The notes: generated by a model not told the origin, from the letters alone. DNA of 64,000 nucleotides from CAYLLT01 sp964384465 (GCA_964384465.1 CAYLLT010000002.1:1-64000); one strand, 5' to 3'; counted from the first letter of the stretch, positions 23,761 to 33,007 are shown. Numbers and translations are program-made.

Positions 23761-25704
23761 ATGAAGTGGTTGCCATCGATTCACCATCCGGCGGATGTCA
23801 GGAAACTCACGCTCGAACAGTTGGAGGAGCTCGCCGCCGACATTCGCAAGCGCATCCTGGACGTGGTCGGCAAGAGCGGCGGGCATCTGGCCAGCAATCC
23901 CGCCGTCACCGAGATCACCCTCGCGCTGCACTACTGTTTCGATTTCGAGAAGGACCGCCTGTTGTGGGACGTCGGGCACCAGTGCTATCCGCACAAGCTG
24001 CTGACCGGCCGCAACGATCGTTTTGAAACGCTGCGCAAAGCGGGCGGCGTGAGCGGGTTCCCGGACACCAGCGAAAGCTCCTTTGACCTTTTCAATGTGG
24101 GCCATGCTGGCACCGCCATCGCCACCGCGGTCGGCCTGGCCCGCGCGGATCAGATTCTGGGAAGGGACAGCCGGGTGGTCGCCCTGGTCGGCGACGCCAG
24201 CATCGTCAACGGCGTGGCTTTCGAGGGCCTCAATCAGGCCGGCACGCTCGACCGCCAACTGCTGGTCATCCTGAACGACAACAGTTGGGGCATCGCCCCG
24301 ACGCAGGGCGCGATGGCCGAGTATCTGGCCAAGTTCAGAGTCAGCTCCCTCTATGAGGAGGTCAAGCAGCGGGCCAAGCAACTGCTGCCGCGGCTGCCGC
24401 TGGTTGGCCAGTCGGTATTCGACGCCCTGGGACACATCAAGGAGGGCATCAAGGCGACGGTCTCACCGCACCAGATCTTCGAGCAGCTCGGGTTCATGTA
24501 CGTGGGGCCGGTCGAGGGTCACGATATCCGGCACCTGATCGAACTGTTGCAGATGCTTCGCGACATCAAGCACCCGGTGCTGCTGCACATTCATACGAAC
24601 AAGGGGCACGGAGCCGATTTCGCGCTGGCCGAGCCGGGCCGCTTCCATTCGCCGAATGCTTTCGTCGTCGAGGCGGGAAAAGTCACCATCGCCAAGGGCG
24701 GCGGAAAGAGCTGGACAACCAGCTTCGCCGAAGCGCTCATCGAGGTTGCCAAAGAGGAGCCGCGCGTGTTCGCCATGACGGCGGGCATGCCGGACGGCAC
24801 GGGACTGGATAAGTATGCGAAGGTTTTTCCAGATCGTTATCGCGACATCGGCATCGCCGAGAGTTGCACGGTGGACATGGCCGCGGGCATGGCCAGGGCG
24901 GGGATGAAACCAGTCGTCGCAATTTATTCGACGTTCCTTCAGCGGGCGTTCGATCAGGTCTTTCAGGAAGTGGTGTTACAGGGTCTGCCGGTGGTGTTCT
25001 GTTTGGATCGCGCCGGGCTGGTGGGCGGCGACGGGGCGGTGCATCACGGGTTTCTCGACATCACCTATCTGCGCGGATTTCCGAACATGATCGTTCTGGC
25101 GCCGGCTGATGCCGACGAGTTACTGGCCGCGCTGCGATTTGCCGTCAAGCAGAGCTGCGCGGTGGCCATCCGTTATCCGCGCGACAATGTGCCCGAGCCG
25201 TTGGGTGATGCGCCGCCGTTCCGACTCGGCGTGTCGAGGCTGCTACAGGAGGGCCGCCACGCCACGATCCTGGCTTATGGCGCGACGGTCAGTCACGCGC
25301 TGGATGCCGCCGAACTGCTCGCGGCGGAAAATGTTTTCGTCCGCGTGGTCAACGCCCGCTTCGCCCGGCCGGTGGACAGGGAGATGGTGACGGCCGCGCT
25401 CTCTGCGGAGCATCCGGTCATCACAGTCGAAGATCATTCCATCGCAGGGGGGTTCGGGTCGGCCGTGCTCGAAACGGCTCAGGAACTCCGCCTGCCGACC
25501 GAGCGGCTGGTTCGATTGGGCATGCCCACCGACCGTTTCATCCGCCACGGCACGCGCGCCGGGCAGATGGCGGAGTGCGGCATCGACGCCGCGGGGATCG
25601 CCGCTGCCATCCAACGGGAACTCGCCCGTGGCATGGCAACACGAGCGGACGAGCCGCGGGCCGATTGGCCAACCGTGCTCGACGCACACCTCAGGCAATC
25701 CTGA
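23761..25704 (+). CDS. dxs: 1-deoxy-D-xylulose-5-phosphate synthase
   Basis: 647 aa, thiamine diphosphate enzyme and first step of the MEP pathway (pyruvate + GAP to DXP). Landmarks: DVGHQCYPHKLLTGR (about 61), the ThDP/Mg motif GDASIVNGVAFEGLNQAG (about 144), the catalytic-Glu region DIGIAESCTVDMAAGMA (about 362) and DRAGLVGGDGAVHHG (about 417). The C-terminal transketolase domain ends at about 625. The GAGGAG upstream is 14 nt from the ATG, unusually far; no better start exists in frame. Pairs with ispA for isoprenoid precursor supply. Confidence 0.95.
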   Translation: MKWLPSIHHPADVRKLTLEQLEELAADIRKRILDVVGKSGGHLASNPAVTEITLALHYCFDFEKDRLLWDVGHQCYPHKLLTGRNDRFETLRKAGGVSGFPDTSESSFDLFNVGHAGTAIATAVGLARADQILGRDSRVVALVGDASIVNGVAFEGLNQAGTLDRQLLVILNDNSWGIAPTQGAMAEYLAKFRVSSLYEEVKQRAKQLLPRLPLVGQSVFDALGHIKEGIKATVSPHQIFEQLGFMYVGPVEGHDIRHLIELLQMLRDIKHPVLLHIHTNKGHGADFALAEPGRFHSPNAFVVEAGKVTIAKGGGKSWTTSFAEALIEVAKEEPRVFAMTAGMPDGTGLDKYAKVFPDRYRDIGIAESCTVDMAAGMARAGMKPVVAIYSTFLQRAFDQVFQEVVLQGLPVVFCLDRAGLVGGDGAVHHGFLDITYLRGFPNMIVLAPADADELLAALRFAVKQSCAVAIRYPRDNVPEPLGDAPPFRLGVSRLLQEGRHATILAYGATVSHALDAAELLAAENVFVRVVNARFARPVDREMVTAALSAEHPVITVEDHSIAGGFGSAVLETAQELRLPTERLVRLGMPTDRFIRHGTRAGQMAECGIDAAGIAAAIQRELARGMATRADEPRADWPTVLDAHLRQS

Positions 25705-25796
25705 ATCAGAGTTGCCGCCGTGTTATGGCCTCGGCTGAAATAGGGCCGCTATACAAAGCTTGACAGAATTACGTCTCACGGCTGTACTAATCACCC

Positions 25797-26192
25797 ATGA
25801 GGCTGGGTTTCACGCATTCTCGATCTCTCAACGGGCTGAAGCGAACGCGGAACATCCTTCGCGTGGTGGCCGCTTGGGCCACGCTGTGTTTCCCTGTCTT
25901 ACACATTTCAGTACACGATTCCGCCACCAGTCCTGACCGCGCCTCGGCCAGCCAGACCGCCTCTGTCTCGAGCAGCGGCCTGACGGTTGAACACCACAGC
26001 TTCGATTGCCCGGTGTGCAATTTCCGCATTCAGGGGCCCGTGCATCTGGTCGCGCCTGCAACCGACCATCGGTTTGACGGGCTGATCGTTCATCTTTCAT
26101 CGCCGGAAACTGTGACTCTCTCTCATGATCCGTTGCACATCTCTCAGCCGCGCGCTCCTCCGCTCGGTTCTTTCGCAACTCTTTACATTTGA
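25797..26192 (+). CDS. Small exported/anchored protein with HH...CPVC motif, head of the zinc-uptake-like operon
   Basis: 131 aa. A basic N-terminus, then a hydrophobic signal or anchor at about 18-38 (NILRVVAAWATLCFPVLHIS), then a Ser/Thr linker and VEHHSFDCPVCNF (H66, H67, C71, C74), a plausible metal-binding cluster. A further His-rich part (LSHDPLHISQP) follows. It resembles small CxxC exported proteins seen beside metal transporters. A TTGACA lies at 25760 with a weak -10 about 17 bp later. A role in handling zinc or copper is inferred from the cluster and the neighbours only. Confidence 0.6.
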   Translation: MRLGFTHSRSLNGLKRTRNILRVVAAWATLCFPVLHISVHDSATSPDRASASQTASVSSSGLTVEHHSFDCPVCNFRIQGPVHLVAPATDHRFDGLIVHLSSPETVTLSHDPLHISQPRAPPLGSFATLYI

Positions 26193-26262
26193 CAACCACT
26201 CCCACTCCGCTGACGCGCGCGTTCGATCGTCCCAATTGTCCCGGGGGGATACGGGAAGGTAG

Positions 26263-27639
26263 ATGATGCATCGCTTTGCCCCGACATTTATTTTGGCGGG
26301 CGCCCTGCCCATGGCATCGGCGCCGACGTTATATGCCCAGACGCCGCCAACCGAACAACCCACTGCCTCGACGCAGCCGAGCACGGCCGAGCTATTGCAG
26401 GAGATCCGGCTGATGCGCGATCAGATGCGCGATCAGCAGCAGCGCCACGAGCAGGAAATGAAGCAGCTTCAAACGCAGATTGACGAACTGAAGCAACAGA
26501 GTGCATCCGCGGCGGCGCCGGCGAGTGCTCCCGCGTTGACCGGCGAGGAGGAGCTGGAAAGCGCGCTGGCCGGCGCGACCGCGGGGCCGGCAACACCCCA
26601 AGCCAAGCCTGCCGCTGGAGGCATCTCCGGTTTGGGCGGGGCCATCCAATCGTTTAATCCGGACATCAGCATTAACGGCGACTTCCTGGGCACGTATTCG
26701 TCCAAGGAAGGCGGCCAGACCGATGATGAATTCCAGTTCCGCGAACTCGAGATTGGATTGTCAGCACCGGTTGACGCTTACACCAACGCCAACGCCATTA
26801 TTACCTTTGGCCAGGAGGATAATGATTTCAAAGCCGATCTGGAGGAGGGCTATGTCACCTTCACACAACTGCCTTATGACTTGCAGGCCCGAGTGGGCAA
26901 GTTTCGCTCTGAATTTGGAAAGGTGAATTCCTTTCACCGGCACGCCATCCCGTGGATTGATTATCCACTGGTCATTCAAAACTATTTCGGCGACGAGGGG
27001 CTGAGCGGCACCGGCGCCGAGCTGAGCTGGCTGGTCCCGCACACCGGAAAACAGTACGTGTCGCTGACGTACCAGATCACCAACAACGACAACGACACCT
27101 TGTTTGCCGGTGAGAAGTCGGACGATTTCATGCACCTGGTGCATCTGAAAACGTTCAGAGACCTTTCGCCCACTTCCAACCTGGAAATCGGCGCGAGCAT
27201 CGCCGAGGCGCCCAACGACGGCGCGCACGGGGGGAAACGCTCCACGGTCGAAGGGGTGGATGTGACCTATCACTGGAAACCGAAGGAGGCCGGCCTGTAC
27301 CGCGCACTGCTTCTGCAAGCGGAACTATTGGCCGCGCAGGCCGACCTGCGCGGCGGGCAGGAAAGCACGTGGGGCATGTACATGGCGGGTGACTACCAGT
27401 TTGCCCGCCGCTGGAAGTTCGGAATGCGCTACGACTACACGCAGCTTCCGTTCAGCTCCTCGCGGCACGAGACCGGCTACTCCGCGTATCTGACGTTCCT
27501 TCAGTCCGAGTTTCTTTTCTGGCGACTGGGCTACTTATTCACTGATCGGAATTTCCGGCAGGATGGCAATACAGACGAGCAGCAGGTGTTCCTTCAGCTC
27601 AATTGGACGTACGGCATCCATCCCGCGCACAAGTTTTGA
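26263..27639 (+). CDS. Outer-membrane porin-like protein of the zinc-uptake operon
   Basis: 458 aa. Signal peptide about 1-26 (ILAGALPMASAPTLYAQ), then a Thr/Gln/Ser-rich linker, a coiled coil at about 42-80 (EIRLMRDQMRDQQQRHEQEM) like the trimer-forming stalk of OprP or S-layer-type porins, and a beta-barrel from about 130 with alternating aromatic strands (VSLTYQITNNDNDTLFAG, FGMRYDYTQLPFSSSRHETG), ending in a short strand. It lies 12 nt before znuA, so the two are one operon. A role in passing zinc or a zinc complex across the outer membrane is inferred from context. Confidence 0.72.
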   Translation: MMHRFAPTFILAGALPMASAPTLYAQTPPTEQPTASTQPSTAELLQEIRLMRDQMRDQQQRHEQEMKQLQTQIDELKQQSASAAAPASAPALTGEEELESALAGATAGPATPQAKPAAGGISGLGGAIQSFNPDISINGDFLGTYSSKEGGQTDDEFQFRELEIGLSAPVDAYTNANAIITFGQEDNDFKADLEEGYVTFTQLPYDLQARVGKFRSEFGKVNSFHRHAIPWIDYPLVIQNYFGDEGLSGTGAELSWLVPHTGKQYVSLTYQITNNDNDTLFAGEKSDDFMHLVHLKTFRDLSPTSNLEIGASIAEAPNDGAHGGKRSTVEGVDVTYHWKPKEAGLYRALLLQAELLAAQADLRGGQESTWGMYMAGDYQFARRWKFGMRYDYTQLPFSSSRHETGYSAYLTFLQSEFLFWRLGYLFTDRNFRQDGNTDEQQVFLQLNWTYGIHPAHKF

Positions 27640-27651
27640 AAGGTATTGGAT

Positions 27652-28701
27652 ATGAGAGTCTCGCATTATGCCTCGATAGCGATGTTCCTGACGAGTTTGT
27701 GCGGCGCGGCCCCGGCTGCTGAAAAGCTGAAGGTGGTGACCACCACGACCGACCTCAAGTCGATCGTCGATGCCATCGGGGGCGATAAGGTCGAGGTGGC
27801 CTGCCTGGGTACGGGCCGGGAGGACCCGCACTTCATCGACGCCAAGCCCAGCTACATGTTGCTGGCGCGAAACGCCGACCTCTGGGTGCGGATCGGCCTG
27901 GAGCTGGAGATCGGCTACGAAGGGTTGGTCATCGACGGATCGCACAACCCGCGTATTCGGGTCGGCGCTCCGGGCCATCTGGATGCGTCCGAGGGCGTGC
28001 TGCGGCTGGAGTTGCCGACGGGCAAGGTGGATCGCTCGATGGGCGATATTCACCCGCAGGGCAACCCGCACTATTGGCTGGACCCGCTCGATATGCGGAT
28101 CGTGGCTAAGAACGTGTCCGCGCGATTGACCAAGATGGATCCTTCTGATGCAGCCTACTTTGCCGACCGGCTGAAGACCTTCCAGAAACAACTGGACGAG
28201 GCGATGTTCGGGCCCAAGCTGCTGGCCGCCGCGGACGGGGCCAAGCTGTGGGCCATGCTGCTCAGGGGAGAACTCGACGCATTCGTGAAAGACCACGGCG
28301 GCGACGCGGTCGCGGGCGGCTGGTGGGGGGCGATGAAGCCGATCGCGGGCACGAAGATCGTCACCTACCACCGGAGCTGGTCTTACTTCACCCATCGGTT
28401 CGGCCTTGTGGTCATTGACGAACTGGAGCCGAAACCGGGACTCGAACCCAGCCCCGCTCATCTTTCCGAGGTCATTACCAAGATTCAACAGCAAGGAGCC
28501 AAATTCTTACTCATGGAACCTTTTTATAGCAGACAAGCACCTGATTTCGTGGCCGGCAAAACCGGTATCAGAATCGTCCAAGTGGCGGATTCGGTCGGCG
28601 GTCAACCCGAAGCGACGGACTACATCCGCCTCATGGATCACATCGTCAAGCAATGTGTCGCGGCGAGCAAACCGCCGGCACCTACTTCGCGGCAGGAGTG
28701 A
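27652..28701 (+). CDS. znuA: Zinc/manganese ABC transporter substrate-binding protein (ZnuA/TroA family)
   Basis: 349 aa from the ATG at 27652; a TTG two codons earlier is less likely. Signal peptide about 1-23. Cluster A-1 metal-binding protein: ligands appear to be H60 (GREDPHFIDAKPS), H140 (GNPHYWLDP), a His in TKIVTYHRSWSYF and an acidic residue near FLLMEPFYS. It lacks the long His-rich loop of E. coli ZnuA and has only DIHPQGNPH. The operon runs porin, this gene, permease, lipoprotein. Zinc rather than manganese is likely but not proven. Confidence 0.88.
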   Translation: MRVSHYASIAMFLTSLCGAAPAAEKLKVVTTTTDLKSIVDAIGGDKVEVACLGTGREDPHFIDAKPSYMLLARNADLWVRIGLELEIGYEGLVIDGSHNPRIRVGAPGHLDASEGVLRLELPTGKVDRSMGDIHPQGNPHYWLDPLDMRIVAKNVSARLTKMDPSDAAYFADRLKTFQKQLDEAMFGPKLLAAADGAKLWAMLLRGELDAFVKDHGGDAVAGGWWGAMKPIAGTKIVTYHRSWSYFTHRFGLVVIDELEPKPGLEPSPAHLSEVITKIQQQGAKFLLMEPFYSRQAPDFVAGKTGIRIVQVADSVGGQPEATDYIRLMDHIVKQCVAASKPPAPTSRQE

Positions 28702-28707
28702 CGACAG

Positions 28708-29700
28708 ATGTTTCGTTTGGCTGAAATCCTGATCTGGCCGCTGCTCGCGTGCCTCTCGATGGGCCTCTTGCACGGCTACGCGGGTCTGCACGTTCTCCGA
28801 CGCGGCGTCATCTTCGTGGACCTGGCCCTGGCCCAGATGGCGGCGCTGGGCGCGGTTTTCGGGTTGGTGGTGGCGGTTCATCACGTGCCGGCTCAGACCG
28901 CGCCTCCGGCGCCTGCCCCTGCGGCAGCACCTGTCGATGAGCTGGACCAGGCTATCCAACAAACCGAGGGATTCGGTTCCACCACGACAGAAGATACCGG
29001 CGAAGAGCACTCGCGCGGCTTCCTGGATTTCTGGCCTACCGTTTTCGCGCTCGGCGGTGCGTTGCTTCTGGCGTTTGGCAGGGTCCCGGGCGATCGCGTG
29101 CCCCATGAAGCGATCATCGGCATCGTCTATGTGGTCGCCGCCGCCGCCACGGTGTTGATCCTCAGTAAGTCCCCGCATGGCCACGAGCAGATGGAGCAGA
29201 TGCTCACCGGAAAACTGCTGTTTGTGGACCGCGACGAAGTGCTGACGACGGGGGCGCTCTACGCGCTACTCGGCTTATTGCACTGGATTTTCCGCCGGCC
29301 ATTTCTGGCCATCTCCGCCTCCGCCGAACTGGCCCAAGCAAGCGGCATGTCGGTCCGCCTGTGGGACTGCCTGTTCTACGCCATGTTCGCGATCATGGTC
29401 ACGCGATCCGTCGCCGTCGGCGGCGTGCTGATCGTGTTCAGCTTCCTGATTATCCCCGGCGCTTGTGCCTCGCTGGTGGTCGATAAATTCAGCAGCCGCG
29501 TGATCCTCGCCTGGATCACCGCGACGCTCGTCAGCGTGATCGGCGTCTGCATTTCAGCCGTAGCGGATTTACCCACGGGTTCGACGTTGGTGGCCACATT
29601 TGGGGGCACGCTGATTATTTTTGTCTTTTTGGGGGTTGTCATCCGGCGGCGAGCGTCCAGCGAGGTCCTTGCTGCTGCCGCACCGGTTATAAGGAGATGA
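28708..29700 (+). CDS. znuB: Metal ABC transporter permease (ZnuB/ABC-3 family)
   Basis: 330 aa. Multi-pass permease with ABC-3 hallmarks: HGYAGLHVLRRGVIFVDLALAQMAALGA near the start, and SASAELAQASGMSVRLWDCLFY with ITATLVSVIGV later. Residues about 52-105 are an inserted Pro/Ala- and Glu-rich hydrophilic loop between early helices (PAQTAPPAPAPAAAP) that ordinary ZnuB lacks. It starts 6 nt after znuA and ends 3 nt before the lipoprotein start. The ATPase gene znuC is not in the window, so a shared or distant ATPase must energise it. Confidence 0.88.
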   Translation: MFRLAEILIWPLLACLSMGLLHGYAGLHVLRRGVIFVDLALAQMAALGAVFGLVVAVHHVPAQTAPPAPAPAAAPVDELDQAIQQTEGFGSTTTEDTGEEHSRGFLDFWPTVFALGGALLLAFGRVPGDRVPHEAIIGIVYVVAAAATVLILSKSPHGHEQMEQMLTGKLLFVDRDEVLTTGALYALLGLLHWIFRRPFLAISASAELAQASGMSVRLWDCLFYAMFAIMVTRSVAVGGVLIVFSFLIIPGACASLVVDKFSSRVILAWITATLVSVIGVCISAVADLPTGSTLVATFGGTLIIFVFLGVVIRRRASSEVLAAAAPVIRR

Positions 29701-29702
29701 AC

Positions 29703-29933
29703 ATGTCGCTGCCGCTTCGTCGCAAAGCACTGATCGGATTGCTTGGCGGGTTTCTCATGTCGGCTCCTAACGGCTGTCTCGACAACGATGCGATCGCATC
29801 GCTGGTCGATCTGACCTCTTCGACCGCCGGAAGCGTGGTGCAGATATTCGTCCAATCGGGGCTCGGGCGTATCTTCATCCCCGGAGCAAGCGACCCCGAT
29901 CCATCGCTACCGATCTCGGAGCAACAACATTAA
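29703..29933 (+). CDS. Small lipoprotein-like protein closing the zinc operon
   Basis: 76 aa from the ATG at 29703, six bases after AAGGAG. An earlier ATG at 29697, overlapping the znuB stop, is too close to that site. Basic start, hydrophobic GLLGGFLMSAPNGC, then LDNDAIASLVDLTSSTAG. The Cys after a hydrophobic stretch suggests lipidation, although NGC is a poor lipobox. The rest is short and Ser/Pro-rich. Similar small proteins occur widely in Planctomycetes; function unknown. Coupled to znuB by position. Confidence 0.6.
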   Translation: MSLPLRRKALIGLLGGFLMSAPNGCLDNDAIASLVDLTSSTAGSVVQIFVQSGLGRIFIPGASDPDPSLPISEQQH

Positions 29934-30056
29934 GCGCCGGGTTCGGTTATTCGCAACCCCCCTCCGTTGCGGGTAAGACACGTATCTGTTGCTCGGCCCG
30001 GAGGTAGCCGGTGTTGCCTCCGCGAGCGAAGGCGAGCGCGCAGGATGACACTCGTT

Positions 30057-31610
30057 CTACTCCGGCGGTAGCGCCTCGCGCCACCCGGCGTGAAGCAGCG
30101 CGCGCAACTCTTTGACGTTCGCCGCGTGTGACACGTCCCCCGCCAGGTTGCGATACTCGTCCGGGTCGTGCTCTTCGTCGTAGAGTTCCGCGCCGTGGTT
30201 CTCGCTCCATTCCGTATAGCGCCACTTCTCCGTTCGTACGCTGCGCCCCACCACCGAACCGCGCCTCAGCATGGTGAACGCCCCCCGTTTCCACGACCGC
30301 TTGGGTTCGCGCAGCAGCGGCACGAAGCTGAGCCCCTCCAAATTCTCCGGCGGCTTGAGGCGGCACAGCGCCGCCAGCGTGGGGTACAGATCCACGAATT
30401 CCACCAGCCGCGGACACACGCCGGCTGGCCGGGTGATGCGAGGGACCCGCACCAGCAGCGGCACGCGGGCCACCGGCTCGAACAGCATCGCCTTCTCCCA
30501 CAGCCCGTGTTCGCCCAACAGGTAGCCGTGATCGCCGATGAACACGACAATCGTCGTCTTCGCCAGCTCCAGCCGTTCGAGCGCGTCCAGGACCAGCCCG
30601 ACCTGGGCATCGATGAAGCTGACGCACGCGTAATATGCGGCGGTGACCTCGCGGCGCGTGGCGTCCGGTACAACAGGCTCCCCGTACAGCTTGTAGCGCG
30701 GGTTGATCGCCGCTTGTGGCACGTCGGTCAAATCGTCCGCCGGCTGCTCAGGGAATCGGAATGCACCGAGAGGGTATAGATCAAAATACTTCTGCGGCGC
30801 CCAATGCGGGATGTGCGGCCTCTGAAGCCCCCAGCCGATGAAAAACGGTTTGTCGCCATTCGGCCGCTTTTCGAGCCACTCGATCACCTGGCGGGCGGAC
30901 TTGCCGTCTCCGTGCTCTCCGTCCGACATGTCCGTGGGGCCGTATCCGGGTGGGGTTTGACCGCCGGCTTGAGCGCGCAGAGACTTCTGCACCTCCTCCC
31001 AGAGCGCACGATTGTCCTTGTCGATGCGCCCATGCTCCGCCTCGAAACGTTTCCTGGCATGCTCGATGGCAGCGTTCCGACTGTCGCCCAGGGTTCGGCG
31101 CTCGTCCCAGGAATGATCGCCGTCATTCTCCTTGTCGTGGAATAACTTGTTGACCACCGCCGTCCAGTAGCCCTGCGATTTGAAACATTGCGGCAGCGTG
31201 ATCGCATCGGGCAGCGCCTGGCGCAACGGCACGTTGTTATCGAATACGCGCGACGTTTCCGGCCGCAGGCCGGTCAGGAACGAGCTGCGCGACGGATTAC
31301 AGACCGGGTACTGACAATAGCAGCGATCGAAACGCATTCCGCCCGCCGCGAGCCGGTCGAGGTTCGGCGTGCGCACCTGCGTGAAACCGTAACAACCCTC
31401 GCGTGTGTTCAGATCGTCGGCCACGATGAAGAGGACGTTGAACGGTTTGCCTCCGGGCGCATTAGTGGTCAGACTGCACCCCGAAAGGAGCATCACCGCC
31501 AGCGCTAATACCAAAGAATTCCAAAAAATACAATAAGGAAACCAGGAAAGCAGGAAGAGTGCTCTTTCCTGGGTTCCTGGTTTCCTTATTGTTTTTTTCT
31601 CTGCATTCAT
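30057..31610 (-). CDS. Sulfatase, iduronate-2-sulfatase-like, probably a lipoprotein
   Basis: 517 aa as drawn. The formylglycine motif CNPSRSSFLTG has C104; NVLFIVADDLNTREGCYG and IGDHGYLLGEHGLWEK supply metal and sulfate ligands; the LNTREGCYG variant and overall plan match iduronate-2-sulfatases. A lipobox LLSGC (C45) suggests anchoring. The start is ambiguous: residues 7-27 are encoded by a perfect inverted repeat (31531-31591), so the true start may be a TTG about 13 codons before the lipid Cys. The annotated ATG overlaps the upstream sulfatase stop (ATGA). Substrate probably a sulfated polysaccharide. Confidence 0.88.
   Translation of the reverse strand: MNAEKKTIRKPGTQERALFLLSWFPYCIFWNSLVLALAVMLLSGCSLTTNAPGGKPFNVLFIVADDLNTREGCYGFTQVRTPNLDRLAAGGMRFDRCYCQYPVCNPSRSSFLTGLRPETSRVFDNNVPLRQALPDAITLPQCFKSQGYWTAVVNKLFHDKENDGDHSWDERRTLGDSRNAAIEHARKRFEAEHGRIDKDNRALWEEVQKSLRAQAGGQTPPGYGPTDMSDGEHGDGKSARQVIEWLEKRPNGDKPFFIGWGLQRPHIPHWAPQKYFDLYPLGAFRFPEQPADDLTDVPQAAINPRYKLYGEPVVPDATRREVTAAYYACVSFIDAQVGLVLDALERLELAKTTIVVFIGDHGYLLGEHGLWEKAMLFEPVARVPLLVRVPRITRPAGVCPRLVEFVDLYPTLAALCRLKPPENLEGLSFVPLLREPKRSWKRGAFTMLRRGSVVGRSVRTEKWRYTEWSENHGAELYDEEHDPDEYRNLAGDVSHAANVKELRALLHAGWREALPPE
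31531..31591. repeat. CAATAAGGAAACCAGGAA hairpin element, copy A
   Basis: Arms CAATAAGGAAACCAGGAA (31531-31548) and TTCCTGGTTTCCTTATTG (31574-31591) are exact reverse complements, with further pairing of GCAGGAAGAG and CTCTTTCCTG inside. It lies within the annotated 5' end of the first sulfatase. A relative is at 56438-56532. Confidence 0.9.
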
Positions 31611-31637
31611 CGGCGTTTATCGGCGTTCATCGGCGGT
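31605..31637. repeat. 10-bp tandem repeat (CGGCGTTYAT)
   Basis: Three and a half units of CAT-CGGCGTTTAT-CGGCGTTCAT-CGGCGG. It codes the last residues of the upstream sulfatase (NADKRR) and abuts the hairpin element, so the junction between the two sulfatase genes is built from repeats. Confidence 0.75.
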
Positions 31638-33007
31638 TTCGTTTTCTGCGTGGGCCACACCGGCGAGTCAACCCTGCCCGTCTTCATCACAGTCTCGGCA
31701 CGGGCGACCAGATCGGGGTGTTCGGCGGCCAGATTGTGACCTTCCGCCGGATCGGCCCGAAGATCGTAGAGTTCAACGGGCTTGTTCGGAGCCTGACGGA
31801 CGGCCTTCCAGTTCTGGAGGCGTACCGCCTGTTTCAGTTCGCCCGTGGGCAGTTCCCAATAGAGATAATCCCGCGGCGGCAGGCGTCGCCCGAGCAGCGC
31901 AGGCACCACGCTCATGCCGTCGAGTTTGACGTTATCCCGCAGCTTCACGCCGGCCAGCTCCGCGCACGTCGGCAGAAAATCCCAGAATGCCCACGGCTCA
32001 TCGTTGAGCTTGCCGTCCGGCACGCGGCCCGGCCAGCGGGCGATCATCGGCACGCGAAGACCGCCCTCATACATGCCGCCCTTGAAATCGCGCAGCGGCC
32101 CGCCGCCGGCGAAGAACTTCGTGGACTTCGTATCCGGCGCCCCGTTATCGCTGGCAAAAAAGACGATCGTCTGCTCGTCAATACCGAGTTCTTTGAGCAG
32201 TTGAAAGACCCTGCCGACATCGCGGTCCATCCGCGTGACCATGGCGGCGAAGATCTTCATGTCGCGCGGCCAGTCCTCGTTCTCATACGGGCCGAGGTCG
32301 GGCACCTGAAGCTTCTCGTGTGGGATGGTGAATGGAAGATACAGGAAAAAGGGGACATTCTGGTTTTCGCGCAGCCATTTCAGCGCATCGGCGGCGATCA
32401 GGTCGTGTGAATAAGTCTGTCCGTCCAGCGGTACGCGCTCGGCGTTGCGCCACAGGTGATCGGGATAGTACTGGTGGGCCAGCGTCTGGCAAAGATAGCC
32501 GAAGTAATAATCGAAGCCCTGAGCGTTCGGCACGCCGGTGGAATTCGGCCCGCCCAAGCTCCATTTGCCCGTACATGCGGTGCGGTAGCCGGCCTGCTGA
32601 AGCATGCGTGCGACGGTGAACGTGCCGGCCAGGATCGGCTCCTGGCCCTCCGGCTTCTTCCCACGGTTCGAGCGAATGTGCGTGTGGCCGCAATGCAGGC
32701 CGGTCATCAGGGAGCATCGCGACGGCGCGCAAATGCTCGTGCCGCAGTACGCCTGCGTGAAGCGCATGCCTTCGGCGGCCATGCGATCGATGTTCGGCGT
32801 GCGGATCTTCTTCTGGCCGTAGCAGCCGAGTTCGCCGTAGCCGAGATCGTCCGCGAGAATGAAAATAATGTTTGGACGGACAGGCGGCGCGTGTTCGGGT
32901 GTTTTTCTGGTATTCGAGGTCGTTTCAGACCTTGCACGCGAAACGAATCCGCACAGCAGACAAGCGATAATAATAGAAACCACGGACCTGGGTTGCAAGC
33001 TGCACAT
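31607..33007 (-). CDS. Arylsulfatase-type sulfatase, secreted
   Basis: 466 aa from the ATG at 33007 (earlier in-frame codons look non-coding). Signal peptide about 5-27 (SVVSIIIACLLCGFVSRARS). Formylglycine motif ICAPSRCSLMTG with C93; NIIFILADDLGYGELGCYG and FASDNGAPD bind the metal; KWSLGG and the GGMYEGGLRVPMIARWPG region are standard for the arylsulfatase A subfamily of Planctomycetes. The stop is in the 10-bp tandem repeat and overlaps the next sulfatase start. First gene of a two-sulfatase operon. Confidence 0.92.
   Translation of the reverse strand: MCSLQPRSVVSIIIACLLCGFVSRARSETTSNTRKTPEHAPPVRPNIIFILADDLGYGELGCYGQKKIRTPNIDRMAAEGMRFTQAYCGTSICAPSRCSLMTGLHCGHTHIRSNRGKKPEGQEPILAGTFTVARMLQQAGYRTACTGKWSLGGPNSTGVPNAQGFDYYFGYLCQTLAHQYYPDHLWRNAERVPLDGQTYSHDLIAADALKWLRENQNVPFFLYLPFTIPHEKLQVPDLGPYENEDWPRDMKIFAAMVTRMDRDVGRVFQLLKELGIDEQTIVFFASDNGAPDTKSTKFFAGGGPLRDFKGGMYEGGLRVPMIARWPGRVPDGKLNDEPWAFWDFLPTCAELAGVKLRDNVKLDGMSVVPALLGRRLPPRDYLYWELPTGELKQAVRLQNWKAVRQAPNKPVELYDLRADPAEGHNLAAEHPDLVARAETVMKTGRVDSPVWPTQKTKPPMNADKRR

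Noticed and set aside
22927..24435. Open frame of 502 codons on the minus strand opposite ispA and dxs
   Set aside because: It lies entirely opposite two clearly identified enzymes and has His/Arg-rich composition typical of antisense shadow frames.
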